From an uncultured Devosia sp. (GTDB lineage: Bacteria; Pseudomonadota; Alphaproteobacteria; Rhizobiales; Devosiaceae), in assembly GCA_946480655.1 (NCBI GenBank), contig CAMLKN010000011.1, forward strand, positions 1-19,782: a stretch of DNA of 19,782 nt. The letters run 5' to 3'. The notes under the pieces are model-generated. The model had not been told where the DNA came from and ran no database searches. It was given only the letters and a program-made list of their open reading frames with translations. Below are positions 9,087 through 17,831 of this stretch, piece after piece; position 1 is the first letter of the stretch; every line of letters starts with the position of its first letter. A program made the translations under genes and the position numbers.

Positions 9087-11522
9087 TCAGCCGCCCAGAC
9101 CACCCTCCAGGCGGTCGCGCCAGTCGATGGAGCCGGGGCGCCCGAGGAAGAAGCCCTGAGCCTCGGTGCAGCCTTCCTTGCGCAGCACATCCAGCTGGGC
9201 GCGCGTTTCCACGCCCTCGGCCAGCACCGGCACGGAAAGACTGCGGCCCAGCGCCAGGATCGCGCGGACAATGGCCTTGGACTGTTCGTTGTTCTCCACC
9301 TCGTTCATGAAGGAGCGATCAAGCTTGATCTTGTCGAAGGGGAAGCTGCGCAGCGTATCGAGAGAGGAATAGCCGGTGCCGAAATCGTCGATGGCGATGG
9401 ACACGCCCATGGCCTTGATCTGCCTCAGGATATGCAGCGCCCGCTGCTTGTCGCCGATGATGGCGGTTTCGGTGACTTCCAGTTCCAGCCGATGCGGCGC
9501 GAGGCCCGACATGAAAAGGGTCGAACGCACCGTATCGATGAGATCGACCTGGGCCAGTTGCAGGCCCGAGACATTGACCGCGATCTTGTAGGGTTCGGGC
9601 CATGATGCCGCTTCCAGGCACGCCATTTTCAGCACCCAGACGCCGATGGCATTGATGGCGCCGCATTCCTCGGCCACGGGGATGAATTCGGATGGCGACA
9701 CCTCGCCATGGCCCGGCCGGTTCCAGCGCAGCAGCACCTCGTAGCCGGTAATGTCGCCGGTCGAGACAGACCGCTGCACCTGATAGGCAAGATAGAAGCC
9801 GTTCTGGTCGAGCGCCGCCCAGAGGTCGCGCGCCATGTCGCGGCGGGCGCGCGCCTGCTCGTCCATGTCGCGCTCATAGTAGCAGATGCGGCGGTCGAAC
9901 TCGGCCTTGGCGCGATACATGGCGAGGTCAGCATTGCTCATCAGCTTGGAGAGGTCCCGACCGTCATCGGGCCACACGGCGACGCCGATGCTGCCGCCCG
10001 GCGAGATGGCGAGATCGTCGCTGTCGATGCGCCGCGTCAGGGCATCCTCGATCCGGACGAGGAAGTCGCGCAGCGCGTCCATCCCCGAAAAGACCTTGAT
10101 GGCGGCGAATTCGTCGCCGCCCAGCCGGGCGATGACTTCGCCCTCGCGCACCAGGGCATTGAAGCGTCCGGCCAGGGTCTTGAGCACCAGGTCGCCTGCG
10201 GCATGGCCATGGCTGTCGTTGATTTCCTTGAAGTGGTCGAGGTCCACGGCAATGATGGCAATCTTGCCGCGCGTCTCGGCCGCCTTTTCCAGTGACTGTT
10301 CGAAGGCCTCCTTGAAGCGCGCGCGATTGGGCAGACCTGTCAGCCCGTCATGCCGGGCCAGGTGGGCAATGGCGCGCTGCGAGCGGTGGCGCTCGGTAAT
10401 ATCGTCGATCGTGGTCACCCAGGAGCCATCGCCGATCGGGCTATGGCTGACCTGGAGCACCCGGTCTTCGGCAAAAGGAATGACGATCTCCCCGCCCTTC
10501 TCGATCAGCGGCCGGTGCGCGGTGATGGCCGTGGCCATGCGGTCGTCGACATCCTCGGGAGACACACCCGAGCCCATGATGGACAGGCGGCAGGTCTGCT
10601 CGAAGCTCGCGCCCTGGAGGTCCAGTTGCGGATCGATACCCAGAAGGGCCGGGAAGCGCTGGTTGTAGAGCTGCAGATTGCCATCGGCGCCATAGAGCCC
10701 CAGGCCCTGGGCCATATGGGTCATGGCCAGTTCGAGCTTCTGGGTGACCGCGGTGATCGCGTTGGCATCGCGCAGTTCCCGCTCCCGCTCGCGTTCGGTA
10801 CGGCGACGGTCGGCTTCGTCCAGCATGGTACTGCCCAGCGCCAGGGCCAGCAGCAGCACGGAGATGAAGGTCAGCGCGATCGAAAGCCAGAAGCCGTTGA
10901 GCTCACCATTGGCGACCAGCGGGAAGCAAAGCGAAAAATCGGCCGCTGCCATCGCCGTGAAATGCATGGCGCAGATGGCGAGCGTCAGGAGGAGCGCTCC
11001 GGCAATCACGCGCCGGATTGTCCCTTCGAGGCCCACCGCCAGGGCCATGCCGCCAAAAGCGATGCCCGCGAGGATCGAGGTTGAGACGAGGGCCGGGCTC
11101 CAGCCAAGGCGCCCGCCCATGATCAGCGCCGCGATGCCGGTATAGTGCATGGACGAAATGGCGACGCCCACCACCGCGCCGCCGAGCAAGCGATCCATGA
11201 AGCCGTTGCCGCGGCTGGCCATGGCGATGCCGGCACCGCAGACGACAATGGCGATCAGCAGGGACAGGGCGGTCAGCCAGATATCGTAGCTGAGCGTGAA
11301 GCCCGGGCGGAAAGCCAGCACCGCCACGAAATGGGTGGCCCAGATACCGAAGCCCACGGCCATGGCTGCCACGGCCGTCCAGACATTGCGCATACGGCCA
11401 CTGGCCCGCCGCGCATGCCGGGTCAGTCCAATGCAGGCATAGGAGGATACCAGGCAGATGGTCGCCGCCAGGACGATCAGTCCGGGCTCATGGGCCGTGA
11501 ACAAAAACTGGATGATCGGCAA
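9087..11522 (-). CDS. MHYT-PAS-GGDEF-EAL cyclic-di-GMP turnover protein
   Basis: This is an 811-residue inner-membrane signalling protein. The N-terminus is a seven-helix MHYT sensor (about 8-232) with three metal-ligand-like motifs: ATHF at 62-65, MHYT at 125-128 and MHFT at 186-189. This sensor type has been proposed to bind copper and sense O2, CO or NO. A charged helix and PAS domain follow (about 255-370). The GGDEF cyclase domain has an intact GGDEF at 468-472. The EAL phosphodiesterase domain has EVL at 595-597 plus intact downstream catalytic stretches (NVSGLQL, ELEVTETAI, IDDFGTGYS, KLDRSF, LAEGVET). Both activities look possible. The inhibitory RxxD site reads RxxE (Arg459, Glu462). 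The start is TTG at 11522; a stop lies just upstream and the next in-frame ATG would remove the first membrane helix. Confidence 0.92.
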   Translation of the reverse strand: MPIIQFLFTAHEPGLIVLAATICLVSSYACIGLTRHARRASGRMRNVWTAVAAMAVGFGIWATHFVAVLAFRPGFTLSYDIWLTALSLLIAIVVCGAGIAMASRGNGFMDRLLGGAVVGVAISSMHYTGIAALIMGGRLGWSPALVSTSILAGIAFGGMALAVGLEGTIRRVIAGALLLTLAICAMHFTAMAAADFSLCFPLVANGELNGFWLSIALTFISVLLLALALGSTMLDEADRRRTERERERELRDANAITAVTQKLELAMTHMAQGLGLYGADGNLQLYNQRFPALLGIDPQLDLQGASFEQTCRLSIMGSGVSPEDVDDRMATAITAHRPLIEKGGEIVIPFAEDRVLQVSHSPIGDGSWVTTIDDITERHRSQRAIAHLARHDGLTGLPNRARFKEAFEQSLEKAAETRGKIAIIAVDLDHFKEINDSHGHAAGDLVLKTLAGRFNALVREGEVIARLGGDEFAAIKVFSGMDALRDFLVRIEDALTRRIDSDDLAISPGGSIGVAVWPDDGRDLSKLMSNADLAMYRAKAEFDRRICYYERDMDEQARARRDMARDLWAALDQNGFYLAYQVQRSVSTGDITGYEVLLRWNRPGHGEVSPSEFIPVAEECGAINAIGVWVLKMACLEAASWPEPYKIAVNVSGLQLAQVDLIDTVRSTLFMSGLAPHRLELEVTETAIIGDKQRALHILRQIKAMGVSIAIDDFGTGYSSLDTLRSFPFDKIKLDRSFMNEVENNEQSKAIVRAILALGRSLSVPVLAEGVETRAQLDVLRKEGCTEAQGFFLGRPGSIDWRDRLEGGLGG

Positions 11523-11540
11523 GGAAAGCGCCTATGGACA

Positions 11541-11569
11541 CATACATATGCCGCCAGTGGTGCGGTCAA
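11541..11569 (-). promoter_or_regulatory. Possible promoter for the cyclic-di-GMP gene
   Basis: On the minus strand, TTGACC (11569-11564) lies 17 bp from TGTATG (11546-11541). The -35 is good and the -10 is weak. It would give a very short leader before the TTG start. The rest of the 11523-11676 gap must also hold the promoter of the divergent methyltransferase gene, which I could not identify. Confidence 0.3.
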
Positions 11570-11676
11570 AAGCCTTACGGAACCGTCACTTCTGCTGCAC
11601 GAACAGCAAAATGTGATCGACTTCCGGGCGCCAACCGTATTCGACTGCGCATTCCACCTTCTGCCGGGACGCTCCA

Positions 11677-12393
11677 ATGACCACCAGTCTCTATCCGCCC
11701 GACTTCTATGCCGACCGGCGCCAGCACACCCTCTATGCGGCGCGGCGCATCCTGCGGGCCCTGCCGCGCAGCATGACCCTTTCGCGGCTCGCCGATATCG
11801 GCTGCGGCACCGGCACCTTCCTGGCCGCCGGACTCGAAATGGGCGTGCGCCAGGCCTTCGGCATCGAGGGGGATTGGGTGACGCCCTCCATGCTGGACGA
11901 CGCGCGCATCGCATTTGAGCCACGCGATCTGGAACAGGCTTTCGAGGGGCCGCAGGTCGATCTCGTCCTGTCACTGGAAGTGGCCGAACACCTGTCCCCC
12001 GAGCGCGCGGAAGGGTTTGTGCGCGACCTCGTCGCCATGGCGCCGGCCGTGCTGTTCAGCGCTGCCATACCAGGCCAGGGCGGCGTCGGCCATGTCAACG
12101 AACAGTGGCAGAGCTATTGGGCGACCTTGTTTGCCGGGCAAGGCTATCGGGCCTATGACGCGGTGCGCCCGCGCATCTGGACCGACGAGTCCGTGCCGGC
12201 CTGGTACCGGCAGAACGCCATCCTCTATCTCCGTCCCGATATCGGTGAGACGTTGGATCTTGTGCCCACCGAGCCGGTCCTGCTCGACAAGGTGCATCCC
12301 GCCTTCTGGGCCCGCGCCAATCGCGAGCTCAGATACGCCAATGCCCTGCCCGAATCCGAAGTCTTGCGACAGCAGGCGCAACAGCAGCAATAG
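11677..12393 (+). CDS. Class I SAM-dependent methyltransferase
   Basis: This 238-residue soluble protein has a Rossmann methyltransferase core. SAM motif I is LADIGCGTGTF (38-48), followed by an acidic end of strand 2 (GIEGDW, about 62-67) and DLVLSLEVAEHL in the motif IV region. The C-terminal third (ESVPAWYRQNAILYLRP) is seen in small methyltransferases located near glycan or surface genes, but the substrate cannot be told. ATG at 11677 has a weak GGGACG upstream. The gene is divergent from the cyclic-di-GMP gene. Its TAG stop directly abuts the TAG stop of the convergent ThuA gene. Confidence 0.82.
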   Translation: MTTSLYPPDFYADRRQHTLYAARRILRALPRSMTLSRLADIGCGTGTFLAAGLEMGVRQAFGIEGDWVTPSMLDDARIAFEPRDLEQAFEGPQVDLVLSLEVAEHLSPERAEGFVRDLVAMAPAVLFSAAIPGQGGVGHVNEQWQSYWATLFAGQGYRAYDAVRPRIWTDESVPAWYRQNAILYLRPDIGETLDLVPTEPVLLDKVHPAFWARANRELRYANALPESEVLRQQAQQQQ

Positions 12394-13041
12394 CTACCGC
12401 GCCGCCCAGAGCAGGCCGCGTTTCAGGATCGTGCGCACCTGCGGGATTTCCAGTTCGTCTGCCGTATGCCCGAGCGAGGAATAGAAGACACGGCCCTTGT
12501 CATGCATGGTGGTGAAGACCACCGGCATGACCACGCCCTTGCGCCAGGGATGGTGCTCCCCCGAAAAGGTCGTCGTCGCCAGCACCTCAACCGCCGGATC
12601 GTAGTTGAGATAGTACTGTTCGGACGTGTGCTCGAAGCTCTCGATCCCCGCCATGATCGGATGATCGGGACGGGTGACATCGACCCTGTAGGTCATGATG
12701 TTTCCCGGATGCTGGACCCAATAGACACTGGCCGCATAGCGGAAGGGCACGCTCGACCGGAACGTCGTCGCCAGGCCCATGTGGTAGCCGGCAAGGCCCG
12801 TCCCGGCACGAATGGCGGCAATGAGGTTGGCCATCTTTTCGGGCGCCAGCGTCCCGTCGGTGATGACGGGTACGACGAGGTCGTTGCTGCCCACATCCTC
12901 GGCGCCCAGCGCGTCGTAGTCGGGGGTGACGGTGACTGAAAAGCCCACTTCCTCGAGCAGGGTGCGCACCACATGCGCGCCGCGCTCGGGCGTATGCAGC
13001 TCCATGCCGCCCCAGACGACGAGGGCTTTTTTATTGGTCAT
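12394..13041 (-). CDS. ThuA domain-containing protein
   Basis: This 215-residue protein has the ThuA (trehalose utilisation) fold, related to class I glutamine amidotransferases. Matching stretches are ALVVWGGMELHTPERGA at the N-terminus, LAGYHMG in the middle, and DHPIMAG, MPVVFTTMHDKGRVFYSSLGHTADE towards the end. The nucleophilic Cys of true amidotransferases is absent, as is normal for ThuA. In rhizobia ThuA works with the dehydrogenase ThuB on keto-derivatives of trehalose and related sugars; no ThuB-like Gfo/Idh gene is visible here, so a role on another sugar is likely. ATG at 13041 is preceded by GGAGAGAG. It is the last gene of the right-hand operon, separated from the acyltransferase by a palindromic element. 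Confidence 0.85.
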   Translation of the reverse strand: MTNKKALVVWGGMELHTPERGAHVVRTLLEEVGFSVTVTPDYDALGAEDVGSNDLVVPVITDGTLAPEKMANLIAAIRAGTGLAGYHMGLATTFRSSVPFRYAASVYWVQHPGNIMTYRVDVTRPDHPIMAGIESFEHTSEQYYLNYDPAVEVLATTTFSGEHHPWRKGVVMPVVFTTMHDKGRVFYSSLGHTADELEIPQVRTILKRGLLWAAR

Positions 13042-13062
13042 GCGGCTCTCTCCAGTCCGGCA

Positions 13063-13190
13063 AAGGCCCCCTCACCCGCCGCTTCGCGGCGACCTCTCCC
13101 CCAAAGGGAGAGGTGTGGGCCGGTGGATGTCGCGCAGCGACACCTCTCCCTGGGGGGAGAGGTCGGCCGCAGGCCGGGTGAGGGGGCCTT
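13063..13190. repeat. RIME-like palindromic element, copy 1
   Basis: This 128-bp element has perfect 16-bp terminal inverted repeats, AAGGCCCCCTCACCCG and its complement (13063-13078 and 13175-13190). Inside are two copies of the hairpin ACCTCTCCC/GGGAGAGGT plus small stems GCCGC/GCGGC, TGTCGC/GCGACA and GGCC/GGCC. It fills most of the gap between the acyltransferase and ThuA genes. The style matches the RIME-type intergenic mosaic elements known from rhizobia (family assignment from memory). As RNA it would fold strongly and could alter ThuA expression. Confidence 0.8.
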
Positions 13191-13210
13191 GTTGCCTGTT
13201 CCCAAGCTCG

Positions 13211-14974
13211 TCACAACCCCAACCCCACCGCTTCCGTCCGATGCACGCCCTTGGGCAAGAAGACAAACGCATCCTCCTCGCCCAAAAGCTTGGCCGCCAG
13301 ATGCACGACCGAGAGCCACATCTCGGTCCCCTGCAGACCCGGCGCCTGTCCGTCGGCAAAGGCAAAGCCCTCGCCATCAACCCAGCGCTCGCCGGCGCGG
13401 GCAATCACGCTCCGGGCAATTGCCTCGGCCTCAGGGCGGCGATGATCGGTCTGACCGAGACACAGCAACAGAGGATGGATGGTGTCGAGCAGGTTGCAGG
13501 CCGTGTAGGTCGGCCCCGAAAAGCCGCCATAGTTGCGATGGTTGAGCAGGACGCTGTCGATGGCCGCTTCGGGCCGCGGTACGGCAATGCCGAACTGGGC
13601 ATAGGTGCCGCGCGTCAGCCGGTAGAAGCCGTTGACCGGCTGCAGCAGGCCCTCCTCGGCCGTGGGCGAACCCCAAAGCCCTGAAGCGCGATCCTGCTTG
13701 AGCGCCAGCCAGCCGAACAGCGTTTCCCGTGAGGTCCCGGTGGAGAAATAGCGGGCGTTGAAATAGAGCGCCGTGCCGATCGTATCGACATCGGCCCCCG
13801 CCCCCCAGGCCCGCTCGCGCCAGGTCAGGCTTTCGAGCCATTGGCAAAGTTCGGGTGCTGGCAGCTCCACCGCCGCGATCGGGTGAAGCGGGTGGGCACC
13901 CAGCACTTCGAGCGCATAGCCGACGGCCAGAACATTGTAGAGCGCCAGGCCATCGCGGCGCAGCGGCACGCCGGGCTTGGGGGGTTGATAGGGATCGGGG
14001 AAGAGGCCCGTCTCTGGGTCCTGTACGGCCTGCAGGCGCGCGATGGCCGCTGAAACGTCCAGGCCATCGGGCAGAGCACTGAAGCCGGCGGCAATCTCGA
14101 TGGCGTCGCAGAGATGGCGGATACTCATCCGCGCCGCGCCATGGTTCTCGCGCGAGAGATAATCGCCGTCCGACATATTGCGCCGGAGAATGTCCTGAAA
14201 CTGCGCCCTGGCCTTCTCGCCCAGCGCCTGCAATTGCGCCCGCGTCTCGTCGCGACGCGACCGGCCGCGATAGCGCAGCACCTTGGCCGGCACCCCCCCG
14301 ACAATGGCCATGGGCGGCACGTCCTTGCTCACCACGGCGCCCGCCGCAATCACCGCGCCGCGCCCGATCTTGACCCCATCGACCACGACGGCATTGGCGC
14401 CAATCCAGACATCGTCCTCGATGGTGATGCCCAGCGTCTCGTGCTTCTGTTTGTAGATCGGCGTGTCGGGATCGTCATAGCCATGGTTGAACCCGACCAG
14501 CGACACGTGGCTGGCAATGCGCACCCCATCGCCGCAGCTGACCTTGCCCGAAATCATCGCATAGGGATTGACCGTGCAATGGGCTCCGAACGTGACGTCG
14601 CCGCGCACGAGCGCATGCCCCGCAATCCAGCTCTCCGCGCCCAGCACCAGCCTGGTCGTGAAGATCGCCGCTTCGGCTGCGACATAGGCAGTCGGGTGGA
14701 AACTGGCCCCGGCGCGCGTGACAAGTTCGGCCTGTCGAGCGCGGTGCTCGGGGCTGTCGATATCCTCGGGCTTCCGATCCCAGGTGAGGAATTGAAGCCT
14801 TGAGCTATGCCAGGCGTCCCCCTCACCCGTCTCGGCCTGCGGCCGATCCACCCTCTCCCCGATGGGGAGAGGAATAGAGGGGATCGCCGGTCCATTCTTC
14901 TCCCCATCGGGGAGAAGGTGGCGCGTAGCGCCGGATGAGGGGGACTCCTTGGTCACGCTCATGTCCTTGTTCAC
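13211..14974 (-). CDS. Hexapeptide acyltransferase fused to an alpha/alpha-barrel-like domain
   Basis: This is a 587-residue two-part protein. Residues about 92-236 form a left-handed beta-helix of hexapeptide repeats, as in xenobiotic/maltose O-acetyltransferases, with a likely catalytic His164 in GFNHGY and the closing stretch [15 protein letters not shown]. Residues about 285-587 form a second helical domain with repeated Trp/Gly-rich segments ([37 protein letters not shown]) that looks like an alpha/alpha barrel of the lyase or unsaturated-sugar hydrolase kind; its function is unknown to me. GTG at 14974 overlaps the dehydrogenase stop (GTGA); ATG at 14962 is also possible. Residues about 10-53 are encoded by a palindromic repeat element. 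GTG at 14851, inside the element, is the only other start I see before the conserved part. Confidence 0.8.
   Translation of the reverse strand: MNKDMSVTKESPSSGATRHLLPDGEKNGPAIPSIPLPIGERVDRPQAETGEGDAWHSSRLQFLTWDRKPEDIDSPEHRARQAELVTRAGASFHPTAYVAAEAAIFTTRLVLGAESWIAGHALVRGDVTFGAHCTVNPYAMISGKVSCGDGVRIASHVSLVGFNHGYDDPDTPIYKQKHETLGITIEDDVWIGANAVVVDGVKIGRGAVIAAGAVVSKDVPPMAIVGGVPAKVLRYRGRSRRDETRAQLQALGEKARAQFQDILRRNMSDGDYLSRENHGAARMSIRHLCDAIEIAAGFSALPDGLDVSAAIARLQAVQDPETGLFPDPYQPPKPGVPLRRDGLALYNVLAVGYALEVLGAHPLHPIAAVELPAPELCQWLESLTWRERAWGAGADVDTIGTALYFNARYFSTGTSRETLFGWLALKQDRASGLWGSPTAEEGLLQPVNGFYRLTRGTYAQFGIAVPRPEAAIDSVLLNHRNYGGFSGPTYTACNLLDTIHPLLLCLGQTDHRRPEAEAIARSVIARAGERWVDGEGFAFADGQAPGLQGTEMWLSVVHLAAKLLGEEDAFVFLPKGVHRTEAVGLGL
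14816..14945. repeat. RIME-like palindromic element, copy 2, inside a reading frame
   Basis: This 130-bp element has near-perfect terminal inverted repeats (GTCCCCCTCACCC at 14816-14828 against GGATGAGGGGGAC at 14933-14945; 12 of 13 pair). Internal hairpins are CCTCTCCCC-gat-GGGGAGAGG (14852-14872), CTTCTCCCC-atc-GGGGAGAAG (14897-14917) and GGCGC-gta-GCGCC (14920-14932). Length, ends and internal order match copy 1. It lies within the open 5' part of the acyltransferase gene and contains no stop in that frame. Confidence 0.8.
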
Positions 14975-15978
14975 GCCAACCGCTCCAGCAATGCCGGTTC
15001 AATCTCATAGAGCATGGGTTCGCCGCGCACGAAGCGCTCCACTTCCTCCACGACCATAAGGCCAAGCCGCGCCCGCTCGGTGCCGATGGCCCCCGCCACA
15101 TGCGGGGTGAGGAACACATTGGGCAGGGTGAAGAGCGGCGACGTGGCAGGCGGAATTTCAGGGTCGGTCACATCGATCACGGCATGAATGCGCCCCGTCT
15201 GCAACTCGGCGACCAGCGCCGCTTCATCGACCAGCGCCCCGCGCGCGGTATTGATGAAGGTGGCGCCGTCCTGCATGAGTTTGAGCTGCCGGGCGCCGAT
15301 CATATGCCGCGTACTGGGCAAAGACGGCGCGTGGACCGATACCACATCCGCGCGGGCCATCAGCACGTCCAGATCCACCAGTTCCGCCTGCCGGGCAATC
15401 GGGTCGTCGGCCGCAACGAAAGGATCGTAGAGCAGGACGTCGAGGTCGAAGCCGCCCAGCATGGCCGCGACCTTGCGGCCAATGCGCGAGGCGCCCACCA
15501 GGCCGACCGTGCGGCGGAAATTGCCGATCGGCGTATCCATGAGCTCATAGCTCGACCCGCGGCTGGGATCGGCGCGATAGAGGTCACGAAGCTCGAACAT
15601 GCGCTTGTTGGCGAACAGGATCGCCGCCAGCGTGAACTCGGCCACCGGCACGGCATTGGCCTCGGCCGCGTGGGTCACACGGACACCATTGGCATAGGCG
15701 AGCGGATCGACGGTGAATTTCACCGTCCCCGCCGCATGGGCGATGAGCTTGAGGCCGGGTGCTGCACGCAACACGTCCGGCGTCAGCATGGGGCAGCCCC
15801 AGCCGGTCACGAGCACTTCGGTCTGCGCCAGGACCGCCCGCGCTTCAGGTGTCGAAAAGCTGGTCAGCGGATCGGCGGACACGACCTCACAGACGGCGTC
15901 CAGCCGTTGCAGCGCCACGTCATCGAAGACGTGCCTGGTCTTGTGCGGGTCGAAGGCGAAACTCAGTCTTGGCCGCAT
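14971..15978 (-). CDS. D-2-hydroxyacid dehydrogenase (NAD-dependent)
   Basis: This 335-residue enzyme belongs to the phosphoglycerate/2-hydroxyacid dehydrogenase family. The nucleotide loop is GLVGASRIG (159-167), in which the usual middle Gly is Ser164. The catalytic set is present: Arg246 ([10 protein letters not shown]), Glu274 (TDPEIPP) and His293 (TPHVAGA). It would reduce or oxidise a 2-keto/2-hydroxy acid in the cytoplasm, plausibly a sugar-acid intermediate of the neighbouring pathway. Its ATG at 15978 overlaps the DUF2264 stop by one base (TGATG), and its stop overlaps the next start by four. The substrate is not predictable from sequence. Confidence 0.88.
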   Translation of the reverse strand: MRPRLSFAFDPHKTRHVFDDVALQRLDAVCEVVSADPLTSFSTPEARAVLAQTEVLVTGWGCPMLTPDVLRAAPGLKLIAHAAGTVKFTVDPLAYANGVRVTHAAEANAVPVAEFTLAAILFANKRMFELRDLYRADPSRGSSYELMDTPIGNFRRTVGLVGASRIGRKVAAMLGGFDLDVLLYDPFVAADDPIARQAELVDLDVLMARADVVSVHAPSLPSTRHMIGARQLKLMQDGATFINTARGALVDEAALVAELQTGRIHAVIDVTDPEIPPATSPLFTLPNVFLTPHVAGAIGTERARLGLMVVEEVERFVRGEPMLYEIEPALLERLA

Positions 15979-17831
15979 CAGAAGCGCTCCGGCACGAGAA
16001 TGGCGCTGACATCAATTCCCTCGCGGGCAAAGAGGCCTTCGAGGGCCGCGAGGTCCGGCGCCTGTGGCGGGCTGGCCAGCGCCGCGTCGCCCGCCGCGCC
16101 CGCAGGTAGAGCCATGGCCGCGGTCACCAGCACTGTCGTGCCGGCCGGAATGTCGCCCCGCAATTGCGGCACGATCGTCTTGGAGGCGATGAGGTTGGTA
16201 TTGGGCAGCGCCCTATGGGCACGGCCCTCACGCTGCCCGCCCAAATCGAGGATGGCGCTGAGATCGGTTTTCGACCGCGCCACCGCCCTGCCCTTTTCGT
16301 CGATATAGGTATCGGCATTGAGATCGGCGCGTTCGATGGCAAAGCCGCCTTCGGTGCCATGCAGGGCGCGCGGCGTCGTGATCCGGTGCACCCGGATGTG
16401 CCAGGGATTGGCCGGCAGCAGCCAGGTCTCCACGGTCACATCGGCCCAAGGCTTCCACACCGCATGGAGCGCCGTGCCCGCAATCTGTGCCTTTTCGTTG
16501 GTTTCGCGCACGCGATAGTGGCGGCCATCGTCACTCAGCGCCAGCGCGCCGTCGAAGGCGCCCTGGTGATAGGCGCGTTCGTCGGCCTCCACCGAGAAGC
16601 CATAGCGGCTCGAATAGACAAACTTGGCGTATTTCTCGGTGCCGTGCCGCATCTGCCAGTTCTGCTGGCCGGAGGACAGGGCTACCACATTGCCCTTCGT
16701 GTGGAAGGCGACCATGCCCGGATGCTTCATCGGCACGGGCTCGGCATCGAAGCCTGCCGCCTCTTCTTCCGCCGTCCAGAACGGGTGGTCGGCCGGCAGG
16801 GCCAGTGGCAGGAAGGCCTTCAGCGCCCAGTAGGGCGAGCCGGCGGAATTGTAGCTCTCGGACATGAAGAGGTTGGGATAGCCATAGCCGATGGACAGCA
16901 CACCATTGCCATGGGCAATGGGCTTGTCTGCCCACCAGCGGAGATGGCGCAGGAAATGGCCCTTGATCTTGCCCCATGGCATGGCTTCGAGATCGGCAAA
17001 GGCCAGCGCACCCCAGAAGCCGCCACAGGCAAAGCGATAGGTCAGCGAGCGCCCGAAGGCGAGCGTGCCGCCATCCTCGTCGAACCAGTGCTGGATGTCC
17101 TGGGCAAAGAGTTTTGCCCTCTCCTTGTAGGCGGCCACGCGCTTGTCGTCGCCCCGCGCCAGCCTGGCATAGATCAGGCCATAGAAATGCATGGCGAAGG
17201 GTATGTAGTGGTCGATGCGCCGCACATTGCCGTCGCGATACCAGCCGTCGCCCAGATAGAACCCGTCGAGTTCCTCCAGGTACTTTTCAGTCAGCGAACG
17301 GTCGAAGCTGACGCCGCATTCCTCAAGGCCAAGGTCGACGAGAATGCGGAAGAACTTCCAGTTATTGTCGGCATAGTCGAACTGGCGCGCATGCTTGAGA
17401 TAGGCCGCCAGATTGTCCTTGGCCTTTTGCGGCAGCGGCTCCCAGACGAGGTGGGGCAGCATGCGCATGGTAAAGCCGATCGCTGCCAGTTCCACCATGC
17501 GCTGGTCGGTGGAATTGACCTGGCCCCAATATTCGGGGTGCTCGGGGTCAGTGCCATTGGCGAGGCCCTGCCGGTAGAGCTCCCAATGTTCGAAGTCGGC
17601 CCCACCCGCTGCCAGCGGCGTCAGCCCCCAGAGCGGGCGCGCAAAACCTTCGAGGTCCGCCGCGGCGCGGTCGAAATGCGCCCCAGCCCCATCGAGCCGC
17701 ACGCGCGCCCCGCCTTCGGAGAAATAGGGCAGCAGCGGATCGAACAGGTTGCGCAGGCCCTTTTCGACATCGGCGCGAGACTGGAGCGGATTGCCAAGGA
17801 GCGGATTGGCGGTGGCCGGGTCATAAGTCAT
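15978..17831 (-). CDS. DUF2264 domain-containing protein
   Basis: This 617-residue protein has no signal peptide and matches DUF2264 (PF10022) from end to end. Features are an N-terminal helical region with FARPLWGLTPLAAGG (about 63-77), DADNNWKFF-like and YRDGNVRRIDHYIPFAMHFY stretches, RSLTYRFACGGFWGAL, and a C-terminal beta-rich half. The fold is expected to be an (alpha/alpha)6 barrel plus beta domain, as in polysaccharide lyases and hydrolases. From memory, this family overlaps CAZy GH154, which has beta-glucuronidase activity; that link should be verified. In this operon it probably cleaves an imported uronic-acid-containing oligosaccharide. The ATG directly follows the TAG of the upstream ATPase gene. 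Confidence 0.88.
   Translation of the reverse strand: MTYDPATANPLLGNPLQSRADVEKGLRNLFDPLLPYFSEGGARVRLDGAGAHFDRAAADLEGFARPLWGLTPLAAGGADFEHWELYRQGLANGTDPEHPEYWGQVNSTDQRMVELAAIGFTMRMLPHLVWEPLPQKAKDNLAAYLKHARQFDYADNNWKFFRILVDLGLEECGVSFDRSLTEKYLEELDGFYLGDGWYRDGNVRRIDHYIPFAMHFYGLIYARLARGDDKRVAAYKERAKLFAQDIQHWFDEDGGTLAFGRSLTYRFACGGFWGALAFADLEAMPWGKIKGHFLRHLRWWADKPIAHGNGVLSIGYGYPNLFMSESYNSAGSPYWALKAFLPLALPADHPFWTAEEEAAGFDAEPVPMKHPGMVAFHTKGNVVALSSGQQNWQMRHGTEKYAKFVYSSRYGFSVEADERAYHQGAFDGALALSDDGRHYRVRETNEKAQIAGTALHAVWKPWADVTVETWLLPANPWHIRVHRITTPRALHGTEGGFAIERADLNADTYIDEKGRAVARSKTDLSAILDLGGQREGRAHRALPNTNLIASKTIVPQLRGDIPAGTTVLVTAAMALPAGAAGDAALASPPQAPDLAALEGLFAREGIDVSAILVPERF

Noticed and set aside
12394..13041. 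Dedicated trehalose pathway (thuAB)
   Set aside because: Only the ThuA-like gene is present; no ThuB-type dehydrogenase or trehalose transporter lies in the window.
13063..14945. CRISPR-like repeats
   Set aside because: Only two copies far apart, with internal palindromes and no regular spacers; they are interspersed palindromic elements.
14935..16308. 457-residue open frame on the plus strand
   Set aside because: Antisense to the dehydrogenase gene and the end of DUF2264; composition is that of a shadow frame.
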